From the NCBI GenBank assembly GCA_040285825.1, contig JAUPSS010000002.1, positions 1,364,001 to 1,428,000 on the forward strand: a stretch of DNA of 64,000 nt. Direction: 5' to 3'. Numbering within the stretch: the stretch's first letter is position 1; each line of letters begins with the position of its first letter. Positions 8,394 through 17,909 of this stretch are shown piece after piece. The notes under the pieces were generated by a model, which searched no databases, had not been told where the DNA came from, and saw only the letters and a program-made list of their open reading frames with translations. Position numbers and translations under genes: made by a program. This DNA is from Eukaryota sp. TZLM1-RC (Eukaryota; Metamonada: BaSk clade).

Positions 8394-11300
8394 ATGGTAC
8401 TTCTATCACCTGAACCAAGAACTATTAAGTCTATTGCATCTTTACAACGGCGCTCCTTTTTTCAGCGGTTGGATGTACTTCCATTTCTTCTATTGTACAC
8501 AGTAATACTACCTTTTCTCCTCATCAATTCTACACGAATTCTAATATACATATCTTATCCAGTCCTTGTTTTTTTGCACATACTTCTCTTTCTCTTTCAA
8601 CAATGGTCTCTACGCTGTAAATGCTTCGTTTCCTACAAGCCATCCCCTGTAACCTCCTCTGACTCAATATGTGTCATAACCCTTCCGCATTGTGGTTCTT
8701 CCTCCATATCCCCCCTCATTATCAACAGCCACGGTACTTTCTTTGAACATCATCGTTCTATGTACTTCTACAACACTGATAAGAAGCAGTTTTACCCTCT
8801 CAAATACCCTGACGATCTTCCTCTCACTGCTTACGTGGCACACAAAGGTATCACGTCATCCGAAATTTCATCCCCTTTCCCTTCCAATACCTACTCCTTT
8901 CCCATTCCTTCCTTCCTTTCTTTGTTCAAAGAACATGCTTTGGCTCCTTTCTTTGTCTTCCAAGTCTTTTGCGTTCTATTATGGTGCTTGGATGATTACT
9001 GGTATTATTCTGTTTTTACCCTTGTTATGCTTGTTTTGTTCGAAGCTTCGATGGTCTTTAACCGACAGAAATCCCTCAAAGAACTAACCAACCTTTCTTC
9101 CAATCCTTTTGAAGTATTTGTTTATAGAGCTGAAAGGTGGACCAAGGTCTTAACTTCGGAGTTGTTGCCGTTGGACTTGGTTTCCCTTAGCATGGCGAAA
9201 AGGTCAACTATACCGTGTGATTGTGTGGTAGTTGCTGGAACGTGTATAGTAGACGAGTCGTTGTTAACTGGTGAATCAGTCCCGCAGTACAAGGAGTCTT
9301 TAGAAGTCAATGGAAGTAGTGAGACTTTTCTTGAAGAAGAGAAGGAACACAAGGTTTCTTGTCTTTATTCAGGATCTGAAATGATTTCAATCAAATCTGA
9401 TTGCTTTAACGGCTTAAAGTCCCCAGATAACGGAGCCATTTGTGTAGTGACAAGAACTGGGTTTGCCACCAAACAAGGAAGTCTCTTGAAGTCAATGCTA
9501 TACCAAACAGAAAAGGTTTCGATTAATAACAAAGAAGCCGGCATCTTTTTGACCATCATTCTTGCATTTGCTACATTAGCAAGTGGCTATCTGTTTAAAG
9601 TAGGTTACGAGCAGCTCAAAGGCTCAGAACTAGAAGAATCTCAAAGAAATTCAAAACTTTTCAAACTAATATTGAACTGTCTGTTAACGCTCACCTCAGT
9701 CGTCCCCCCTGAATTACCAATGGAGCTCTCTTTAGCAGTTTCTTCTTCACTCAACTCCTTGGCCAAACTGGGAATTTTCTGTACCGAACCTTTTAGAATT
9801 CCCGTTGCAGGCAAAGTCAATGTCTGCTTATTTGACAAGACTGGTACCATTACGGAAGACTCTCATGTAGTTGTAGGAGTTTGTTCATGTGACCAGAATG
9901 CAGTCCAACCAGAGCTAAGAAGTGTTAGTGATCTTGATTTGCTTAGTAGAGTTACACTGGCAGGAGCAAATTCTTTATCTGTGGTGAATTCTGTTTTGGT
10001 GGGCGATTCAATGGAAAAAAGTGCAATGAAATCTGCTGGGTTTAAGCTTAAATCTGATAATTCATTGGTTGCTGTTAAAAGAGGAACGCAAAATGTGCAA
10101 TTAAAAATCTTGAAAAGATTTCCTTTTCGTTCTGTTTTAAAGAGAATGTCGACTATTTGTCGTTATGGACTGACCAATAAGGGCAGTTCACAACTCCTTT
10201 ACCTTACAAAAGGGGCTCCTGAAGCAATGAGGTCAATGTTCAAGGAAGTTCCTGTGAATTATGACCGGTTCAGTAAGTTTTATGAGCTGACAGGTCATCG
10301 AGTTCTTGCACTTGGTTACAAGCTCACTGATTTAAAGGTTGAAAATTTGAACTCTGTGACACGCACTGACACGGAAAATGATCTCATTTTCGCAGGTCTT
10401 TTGGTATTCAAATGCCCAGTTCGTCAAGGGTCTAATGAAATTATTCAAGAATTAGTAGGATCTAGACATCGTTCTGTGATTCTAACCGGTGATTCGGTGC
10501 TGACAGGTGTACACGTGGCACAATCAGTCAAAATGATTGGTCAACCAAAATCTTTGAGATCATGTCTTGTTTCCAAAAAGTCAAGGAAGCTGATCAATTT
10601 TTGTAAGTGTGGCAAAAACCTTGAGTTTTCTCAACCATTGGTGTTGATTGGGTCAGAAAGTAAGTATTTTTGGACCACTGTTGACCATCGGTTCGGTGAG
10701 GTAAGAATTGATCTCGAAGACCCTTGCCTTTCTTGCTTTGAACTTGCAATTGATGGCAATGGTCTTGAATTTTTGAAGAGTGAACATCCTCTTCTCCTGG
10801 ACAAAATATTTGAATTTATTACTGTTATAGGTAGAGCAGACCCTACCCAAAAATCTTTTGTTTCCTCTTTTCTTATTGACAAGGGTCTTATTGTATCCAT
10901 GATTGGGGATGGGTCGAACGACTGTGGAGCCCTTCGTAAGTCTAATATTGGGATTGGGTTAGTTGAAGGGAATGAAAGAATCCAGAAGCTGAGGAGGACC
11001 TATTTGAGAAATAGAAATGAAAATAGAGGTAAAGATAACAGGCCAAAAAGAGTTGATAAAAAGGTAAAGAAGGTTTCAAGCACGTTCTCAATCAAAAATG
11101 ATTGGAATGATGACGAGATTAGTCACGTGAAGCCAGGAGATGCTTCATTGGCAGCTTCCTTTTCCTCTTGTCTTCGCGGAATTGAGGGAATGAGACACGT
11201 GTTAACTTTTGGTAGAAGTTCCTTGACTGCAACACTTCAAGTCTACAAGATTTTAGCTGTAAATTCCTTAATATCAGGATATTTATTATCATTTTTGTTT

Positions 11301-11918
11301 GTCAAGGGAGTTGAATTTGGGGACTCTCAAATGGTTATTACTGGTCTCTTGACAGCTCTTTTGTTCTTTGTGGTGTCTCGTAGTCAGCCAGAAAAGGATC
11401 AATACTTATCATTTTGCCGACCACCACCAAGAGTAATTTCATTTTACACTGTTTTTTCTGTTGCTTTTCAATGTATAACCCATTTTTTTGCACTCAAGTT
11501 TGGACTTTTTCTTCTCGGGCCAGAAGCTGTAAATAAAGTCGTGGATGTAACTGACTTTGATTCGGAATTTCAGCCTTCCTCCATTAGTTCCCTGGTGTTT
11601 ATTCTTTCTCAAGCGTTCAGCTGTGCAACCTTTATCATTAACTATAGGGGCAAACCGTTTTCTTTACCTATATTTAGAAATAAGCCTCTAATCTATTCAT
11701 CAATTGGCTTTTACTTTTTCATTTTCTCCTTTTTACTCCTTCCAGAATGTTTTTTACATACATGTCTTCACATCATTTCCTTTTCCTGGGATGTAAGGTT
11801 CAAACTGCTTGGGATCATTGCTGTTGATTTCTTATTTTGTTTTAGTTTCGAATGGTTCTTCAAAACTTTGTTTACGGAAAGACAGATTACGCCTCCTGTA
11901 ACTCCAATTCGAAATTGA
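8394..11918 (+). CDS. P5A-type P-ATPase (ATP13A1/Spf1-like, ER)
   Basis: P5A ATPases sit in the ER membrane and dislocate mis-inserted transmembrane helices. The 1174-residue protein has a hydrophobic N-terminal region with several membrane segments (residues 25-75 and about 185-225). The actuator-domain TGES lies near residue 290 (DESLLTGESVPQYK). The diagnostic P5A M4 block PPELPMELSLAVSSSLNSLA is followed by FCTEPFRIP. The phosphorylated Asp is in DKTGT (Asp481). The hinge is GDGSNDCGALR near residue 837, and six or so C-terminal membrane helices follow. A basic linker (about 860-905, rich in Arg/Lys/Asn) precedes the last membrane block. PPELP and FCTEPFRIP separate P5A from other P-type ATPases. 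The ATG at 8394 opens the frame 89 bp after the Fanzor transposon, so the promoter must lie in or near the transposon end. The length is typical and there are no introns. Confidence 0.95.
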   Translation: MVLLSPEPRTIKSIASLQRRSFFQRLDVLPFLLLYTVILPFLLINSTRILIYISYPVLVFLHILLFLFQQWSLRCKCFVSYKPSPVTSSDSICVITLPHCGSSSISPLIINSHGTFFEHHRSMYFYNTDKKQFYPLKYPDDLPLTAYVAHKGITSSEISSPFPSNTYSFPIPSFLSLFKEHALAPFFVFQVFCVLLWCLDDYWYYSVFTLVMLVLFEASMVFNRQKSLKELTNLSSNPFEVFVYRAERWTKVLTSELLPLDLVSLSMAKRSTIPCDCVVVAGTCIVDESLLTGESVPQYKESLEVNGSSETFLEEEKEHKVSCLYSGSEMISIKSDCFNGLKSPDNGAICVVTRTGFATKQGSLLKSMLYQTEKVSINNKEAGIFLTIILAFATLASGYLFKVGYEQLKGSELEESQRNSKLFKLILNCLLTLTSVVPPELPMELSLAVSSSLNSLAKLGIFCTEPFRIPVAGKVNVCLFDKTGTITEDSHVVVGVCSCDQNAVQPELRSVSDLDLLSRVTLAGANSLSVVNSVLVGDSMEKSAMKSAGFKLKSDNSLVAVKRGTQNVQLKILKRFPFRSVLKRMSTICRYGLTNKGSSQLLYLTKGAPEAMRSMFKEVPVNYDRFSKFYELTGHRVLALGYKLTDLKVENLNSVTRTDTENDLIFAGLLVFKCPVRQGSNEIIQELVGSRHRSVILTGDSVLTGVHVAQSVKMIGQPKSLRSCLVSKKSRKLINFCKCGKNLEFSQPLVLIGSESKYFWTTVDHRFGEVRIDLEDPCLSCFELAIDGNGLEFLKSEHPLLLDKIFEFITVIGRADPTQKSFVSSFLIDKGLIVSMIGDGSNDCGALRKSNIGIGLVEGNERIQKLRRTYLRNRNENRGKDNRPKRVDKKVKKVSSTFSIKNDWNDDEISHVKPGDASLAASFSSCLRGIEGMRHVLTFGRSSLTATLQVYKILAVNSLISGYLLSFLFVKGVEFGDSQMVITGLLTALLFFVVSRSQPEKDQYLSFCRPPPRVISFYTVFSVAFQCITHFFALKFGLFLLGPEAVNKVVDVTDFDSEFQPSSISSLVFILSQAFSCATFIINYRGKPFSLPIFRNKPLIYSSIGFYFFIFSFLLLPECFLHTCLHIISFSWDVRFKLLGIIAVDFLFCFSFEWFFKTLFTERQITPPVTPIRN

Positions 11919-11964
11919 TTAAGTTTTTTGTAGATAAACAATGGTTACTATAATATTTATTGTT

Positions 11965-12993
11965 TCAACATTCTTCACATACAAGATTTCTATTCTCTTC
12001 ACATTTGGATTCAATAATACCAATATAACCACTGAGGTGTTCTTCAACACTATTTGCTTCAATTGCTAAATCATTATTAATAAAATCTGCCTTGGTAATT
12101 GTCAATTTAAAAAGATTTGTGTTAAACTTTATAGCACAACTTAGACTTTTTAAAACCGAAAGGGATGACGTGTTGGACCTTAGATCTAACCAACGCAATT
12201 TTGAAATACTTAGAGCCTCTGCCAATGAAATAAAGGCCAATTTGTCCAAATTAACACCAGCTAATCCCAAGAAACGAAGAGACCTAATGCCTGTCATTAA
12301 AGAATAGACATCTTCAGAGTCAATACGGCAAGAATTGTTCCCTAATTCCAAGTTTTGTAGGGTCTTACACTGAATTATGCTAGACAGAAGGGGCTTTAAA
12401 GGTTCGGAGAAACAGTTCCATAACACCATAGATTTAATGCTGGTTTTGGCACCAAAAAACACAGACATTGTGGAGAGAGCAACAGAGGACCCCTTTATGG
12501 ATAAATGAACCAACGAAGGACATTTCGCCAGGGAGCTGAATCCAAGGTTCAATAATGATTTATTCTGTATAAAGTTATTGCACAAATTGACTTCTTGAAT
12601 GGATGTGTTACACGATAGTCCTTGGAACAAGTAGATGAAGAAAGAGAGAGAGAAAGACGTTAAGCAAGTAAGATTTAAGACTCGAACATTGGATCTAGAA
12701 CAAACTTCTTGGAATCTTTTTGCTTCAGACACAGTCATGGTAGTTGAGAATCCATTCCGTGATAGGTCAATATTACGTACTGTTGGAGCTCGAAGGGATG
12801 ACAATAGTAGATTGGATGCTTCACTTAGTCCATTGTTCACTAGCCGAACTGAAATAACCCGGGAAATTGGTAGTATTTTGGATAGTGTTTCTTGAATTCT
12901 TGGAGAGAGAAACACTCCTGAGAGGTCAAGAAATCTAACTGTTGTTAAATGTGACGGTGTACTCTCTATCAAATCAAGGGTAAGCTTGTGCAT
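11965..12993 (-). CDS. Leucine-rich-repeat protein (NLRC/RNH1-type repeats)
   Basis: From the ATG at 12993 this is a 342-residue protein made almost entirely of leucine-rich repeats of about 28 residues. Examples are VRFLDLSGVF, VRNIDLSRNGF, LQNLELGNNSC, LRFLGLAGVNL and LRWLDLRSNT. The LDLSxN / LELGNN spacing resembles ribonuclease-inhibitor-type repeats, which serve protein binding. The same frame is open upstream through SDGELYSCEGI to a single TGA at about 13060. Beyond that it continues to an ATG at 13221 (MSLSNLTPEILSK), so the true 5' end may involve a short intron or a nonsense mutation. The C-terminus is Cys/Glu-rich. The gene is convergent with the P5A ATPase (47 bp between stops). 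The partner is unknown. Confidence 0.75.
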   Translation of the reverse strand: MHKLTLDLIESTPSHLTTVRFLDLSGVFLSPRIQETLSKILPISRVISVRLVNNGLSEASNLLLSSLRAPTVRNIDLSRNGFSTTMTVSEAKRFQEVCSRSNVRVLNLTCLTSFSLSFFIYLFQGLSCNTSIQEVNLCNNFIQNKSLLNLGFSSLAKCPSLVHLSIKGSSVALSTMSVFFGAKTSIKSMVLWNCFSEPLKPLLSSIIQCKTLQNLELGNNSCRIDSEDVYSLMTGIRSLRFLGLAGVNLDKLAFISLAEALSISKLRWLDLRSNTSSLSVLKSLSCAIKFNTNLFKLTITKADFINNDLAIEANSVEEHLSGYIGIIESKCEENRNLVCEEC

Positions 12994-13224
12994 AGATTCA
13001 GGATAGATCGTACAGATACCCTCACAGCTGTACAACTCTCCATCTGAATCCTCAACTGGTCATTTAATAACATATACATCATTTGCCATGGGAACATTAT
13101 TGAATAACAACAATAAGATTGTGTTGTGGACATACTTGGGTACTTTTCTTGGGCATTTTTCTGCATTTCTGCACCATGGATCCTTTGAAAGAATCTCGGG
13201 TGTCAAATTTGACAATGACATCGA

Positions 13225-13560
13225 TGAAGCTAATCTGATGCTGATAGTATTGTACAATTTTCGTATTGCTTTCCCATTTTCTTTAAACAGAAGACTGTCA
13301 GTAGAAGCAACAAAGTTTTTGAATGAATTACCAAAAATTTATCAAGAAAAAACAGTATATGAGATTTGATATCTTTTCAGAACTTTGATTCAATTCGCAA
13401 TAGTTTATATATTATCACGGTTATTAGGACGGATATTAAATGGATGAAGGTTATATAGCTGAGGTTTTGGCTCAATGAATTTCATTCCATTATTGCTTAA
13501 TTTGTTTCATTAAGTGTTGATGTTCAATTAAATACAGAAGCAAATCTTAAATTTGTTAAG
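13225..13560 (+). mobile_element. LINE-like RT family C, 3' end fragment
   Basis: Similar to the last about 330 bp of family C. It contains the FRIAFPFSLNRRLSVEA block, a decayed version of the LWRSRIQFAI...LPRFF region and the AT-rich tail after LNEFHS-type sequence. It is broken by stops. The fragment abuts the possible 5' exon of the LRR gene on the opposite strand. Confidence 0.65.
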
Positions 13561-13956
13561 ATTAATTAAGATATTGGTATCGTTTTAAGTCCATTTTGTG
13601 TTTGAAAAAATAGAATATGCATCCAGTTTCGAGAACAGTCATGAGTCATGACTTATGATGTCCACAACTTCAGCAAAGAATATGTACAAAATACTATTCC
13701 AATTATGGCAAATTCTGATGCAATTGGGATGTAATTTATTTTCAGTGATAGAGCATCAAAAACTTCATTCACCTTGTCTTTTACCGCTTTATGGTTATAA
13801 ATTGATGCTTTGAAATAACATGTTGTTTAATCAAAATTTTATTTTCCCATCAGCAGAAGGTGAACTAACTACTGGATTTTACTGTCAATGTTACAAATAA
13901 TATTCTTTACGTCAAAGTTTAAATATCCCCAAAATACCACATACTTTAAATCATAT
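13561..13956. other. Intergenic, no recognised feature
   Basis: AT-rich sequence between two family C fragments. There is a small palindrome GTCATGAGTCATGAC near 13638. No coding frame, RNA gene or repeat match was seen. Confidence 0.4.
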
Positions 13957-14718
13957 ACAATTTATTGAATTTGCACACTTGATTAAATTAAATCATAACT
14001 AATGGGACGACTATCATTAAACCAAGATTTCCTCTACAAAATCTTGATTTGCTTGCTGTCTAGCTAAAGCTTCTCTAATTCGATTGAAAAACCGCGGTAA
14101 TCTATTAATAATGGCAAATTGAATCCGTGAACGCCATAAAAAAATATCAAATCTTTTCATTGTTTTTTCTTTCACCATTTTTTGGAAGTCATCCAAAAAA
14201 GTTTCTGCTTCAACTGATAATCTTCCATTTATCGAAAATGGGAAAGCAATAAAAACCAGCTGTGTATTTCTATCGACATTTGCATCTTCAATTTCTTTAT
14301 CATATTTTCTGTGTTTTTCTTTTGCTTTAAAATCCAGAGCAGCCACAGGATTAAGTTTTCTTCTGTGAACCAAAGTATCGTTTGCAACATTACATGAGAC
14401 AAAGTCAACAATAGCTTCAGAATCATCAATCCAATCACAGTATACATCACCTCTATCATCAGAACCAAAATTATTCAGAGAAAGTGTTTCCTTCAGCAGG
14501 GGCTCTTTGATACACGATATCCTTGCAGTTTGTGCCATATTGAAAACAGTGTCTCTAACAGCATCATGTAATGAAGAACGATAAGTTATCAATTTAGAGC
14601 AATTTAGAGCATGACGCAAAGTGAGTTGAGGTGAATTCGAACAAATACATTTTTCTTCTGATAATAATTGGTTAATGGGGATGTTCAAATATAATCTCAT
14701 TTTTGTTACAAATGCTTA
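13957..14718 (-). mobile_element. LINE-like RT family C, 3' copy with intact C-terminal frame
   Basis: A continuous 227-codon frame (14700 to 14017) covers the C-terminal domain of the family C polyprotein. It has MRLYLNIPINQLLSEEKCIC followed by the C-x8-H-x5-C type cluster (CSNSPQLTLRHALNC), the SLHDAVRDTVF block, GDVYCDW and the terminal LWRSRIQFAIINRLPRFFNRI. The upstream RT domain is absent: homology stops at about 14718, just before the sequence that reads NEAF in the 58-kb copy. The 3' end is AT-rich sequence near 13957. A 5' truncation without internal lesions is typical of target-primed reverse transcription. Confidence 0.8.
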
Positions 14719-14884
14719 CACGTACTTTGGAAAACAATATCCTATGCAAACAAATAGTTACCAAATGTTCAAAGAATACTGCTGTGGTTTCATTCCATTG
14801 TAGAAAAGTTCACTGATTAAACAAATGAATGTATTTGGATAAAAATTGAAAGGTGATAATCAACTTGTTAATTGTGAATCACAA
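14719..14884. other. Short unassigned interval between LINE fragments
   Basis: About 165 bp of AT-rich sequence that I could not match to the neighbouring elements. Confidence 0.3.
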
Positions 14885-17020
14885 AAAAACCAACATCATG
14901 CTCACAGCTGATGAACTAAAACATCTTCTATAGCAGATTGTAGATGTTGACGTGCAGTGACATCATCTTGGATCTAAACTGCTAGTATAATTTTATTCAT
15001 AATTTCCTTTCAGATTTTTACTTCTTGTTTTTCAGTTTCACTGTGTGTGCCTAGACCGATAACCGAGTTTGTTTTGACAATAAAGAGGTTGATGGGTTTT
15101 CTGAGAAACAGCCCCAGAACCGCTAAATCCACTTACTTAAGTTTTTTGATAATGAATTTCGGAATGAGTCTCTGTGGGAACTGTTTTCAAAAAAATAGAA
15201 ATTGTGAGAAAAATCAAAAAGTAGAAGGAATTTAATGAAAGATTAATGACTGCAAAATTGAATTAACATAGGAGCATTGATGTTTTTTCAAAATTAAAGG
15301 GATTATGTCCACTTATTTTACATGTCGAAAATGAAAACACACACGTTTTATTCACCAAAATATAATTTAGATAAATACTGATCTTCTCAAATCAACCTTG
15401 TGACAACTTATCACAGTGCAATTCGACAGTCTCAAGCCCTTAATTAAACGCAATTGTTTCAGACTTAGTCATAATCCCAGTTTCTCCCAAACTATTAAAA
15501 TAAAGAAATACACAACCAGAAATCCACATCCAAGACCTACCTCCCCTTCATCGAAACAGTTAATTGCTAATGATTCAGAAAATTTACCAAAAGAAGAAAG
15601 TGAATCAGAAATTGATTTCACCATTCCCGTATAAAGGGCAATTACAATCCTGTTTTACCAGTAAACACGGCTGAAAATTTTCCAATCCTTTCCTTTACAA
15701 ATACAAAAAAATTCTTAAGGAAAGCCGAAACAGCCTTACTTCAAAATCCGAGCAAAGAAAAAACAAAGGGACTTAAATTATATCGGGCATCAGAATTTTC
15801 ATTAACTGAGGAAATGGGTTTCGCGTATTAAGCAATTTTATATTTTTCGCCAGCAAGATGAAGATTTTTTACATCTGAGTTAATGAAATGTTCGTTAGAA
15901 GAGTTACAAGGGTTAATAGACATGGCATCTAAAATAGTCAAACTACTATTTAGGCCGGGAACAACCAGCTCACTTCTTGTCAGACCCATAGATCCTCTTC
16001 TGTAGCGCGCACTATCAATATTGGGGTCATCGTGAATTAATTTTGATGGCAAAGGCTCTAAAAAGGAATCTACTCGACATGATTTGCACATTACATAAAT
16101 TTGGTCCCTGTCATTATAATGTACTTTTCTTCTAAATGTAATAACCTGCTTGAAGTTCAAAAGATGAGTAAGCAAAAGAGGTTTACCACTTCTGCATGTA
16201 AAATGATTAAACAAATTGTTGGGCCATAAGAAACAACGAACACGCATGTTTAAAAGTCATCCATTGTTTTTTAACAGAAGCCCATAAAAAAGGGGAAGTT
16301 GAGGGACTGAAGCATCTGCAGAACTATTAGGAGTGTTTTTTGAAAGATTTCAGAAGGCTGGATATTCAGTTTGGACCAAGCCAAGTCCTACTTCATAATC
16401 CAAGCTTTCATATAATTAAACCAGATGATACTGAAGCTTTTTCAGGCAAAATCGTCAATTTGGGAATGATTGGTTGGGAATTTCTTGAACATTTTGAGGA
16501 AAACACTGAATCCAGATATCACTGGACAAATTATCTAATTCAAATTGAAAGTAGATTTAAATAAAAATTTGATACACCATAGATCATATTCACATTATAA
16601 GATAACCTTTGAAAAAATTCAAAAACGAAATTGTTGCCACCTCCCAAAATTCTTGCTTTAAATAAAATCGAAGATTTCGTGAATCCAAATCCACCCAATT
16701 CAGCAGAACAAAAACATGACTCCGAATTAAAGAATCATTTATCTCCGATAAAGAAGACAAAAACTTGACCCGAAGTTTGTTGAAATAATGAAGGAAGAGT
16801 TGACCTTAAAATATGAGTGAATTTTCCAGAATAACAAATGTTTAAAATAAAAAATTTGATGTGTTTTTCGATATCAAATTCAGCAATAAAACTTGATCAA
16901 AATTCTCGAATTATTTGTTCAACTGGGATTAAATTTCATTTTAAATTACCTAACCAACATCCAAGAAATTAAGGCTTGGTGGTCATAATTAATAAAGGGA
17001 ATCTGAGCACCACCAACCAT
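14885..17020 (-). mobile_element. LINE-like RT family D copy 1 (heavily decayed)
   Basis: On the minus strand the region 16247-15828 gives MRVRCFLWPNNLFNHFTC, a Cys/His cluster, a KVHYNDRDQIYVMCKS block and the SLTILDAMSINPCNSSNEHF motif. These are the counterparts of family A and E C-terminal domains. Further upstream (16560-17020) are broken pieces of the thumb domain. Downstream, 15820-14885 is a long 3' region that matches 60790-59930 at high identity, including two plus-strand shadows near 15416 and 60457. Many stops and indels are present. Confidence 0.7.
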
Positions 17021-17086
17021 TAAAGAATGTTGTTTTTCTACCAATCAAGAGACATTTAGATGAGTTCTCTAAAAAACTAATTTCAC

Positions 17087-17865
17087 TTGAATAATAATAA
17101 TTGCACTAGTTTAATATCACAGCAACCAAGGCCATGTGATCTTCACTTAACAAATGAAGCTTGGAAACAAAACATGCGTTTGAGATTGGGGCTGTATCCC
17201 AGTGGTCTTTTGGATAATTCTGTTTGTATTTGTAATGAAAAACCTACTACCAATTTCCGTCATATTGTTAGTTGTAAGAAATTCCTTCAATATCGGTCAG
17301 TTCTTCATTATGCCGTTCGTGATGTGACATATGAGATGTTCAAGTGTTCCAATTTTAGTTGCAAAGTAGAACCGTTGTTGAAGCATTATAGCGATAATAA
17401 TCTGTTTAATTCACGTCGAGGTGATTTAATTGCTCCTTTTGTGGATATCTCCAAAGTTGTTGTTGATTTTACTACAGTTGATCCCTTTGCTTTTTTTATC
17501 GTGATTATGTTTTAGTTAGTTCTACTGGTCATTTAAACAAGGCTGGGGATCGTAAAAGAGACAAATATACTGAGATATTAAATGATTTAAATCAGAACCT
17601 TTACTCGTTTGTTCCTTTTGCCGTTTCGATTTTTGGCAACATTGGACAGTCTTCCTTGAATTTTATCAATGATTTTGGTAATTTATGTCGTTCAAGTGGT
17701 AAGACTTTTGCAGGGAATTTATGGAAGAATCGTATCATTTTTACTTTGTACAGAAGTGTTCCCAAGTACTTAATGATGTCCAAGCTGTATAAGGATTCAT
17801 CAAGAGTTGGCGTGGAGAATTTTGTTTCTTATGTGTTTTAGTTTGTTTTGCTTTGTTTCTTCGTA
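17087..17865 (+). mobile_element. LINE-like RT family B, 3' fragment directly upstream of acyl-CoA synthetase gene
   Basis: The C-terminal part of a family B polyprotein: LHLTNEAWKQNMRLRLGLYP, a CICNEKP...HIVSCKKF Cys/His cluster, the VLHYAVRDVTYEM block, and the terminal FAGNLWKNRIIF...SRVGVENFVSYVF. A frameshift near 17510 breaks it. The copy nested at 41309-42086 is colinear and shows the expected 3' end. Here the element stops about 45 bp short of the likely start codon of the next gene. Confidence 0.8.
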
Positions 17866-17909
17866 GAAAAATGATTTTACTTGATAATTTTCTTCATTGT
17901 CGACAAACA

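Noticed and set aside
8394-8700. Reading the P5A ATPase N-terminus as a transposon product
   Set aside because: The gene starts 89 bp after the transposon end, but its N-terminal hydrophobic region is continuous with the conserved ATPase and absent from the other transposon copy.
15416-15634. 72-codon plus-strand frame, also at 60457-60675
   Set aside because: It recurs only because it is the antisense of the family D 3' region; the minus strand of the same DNA reads family D C-terminal motifs.
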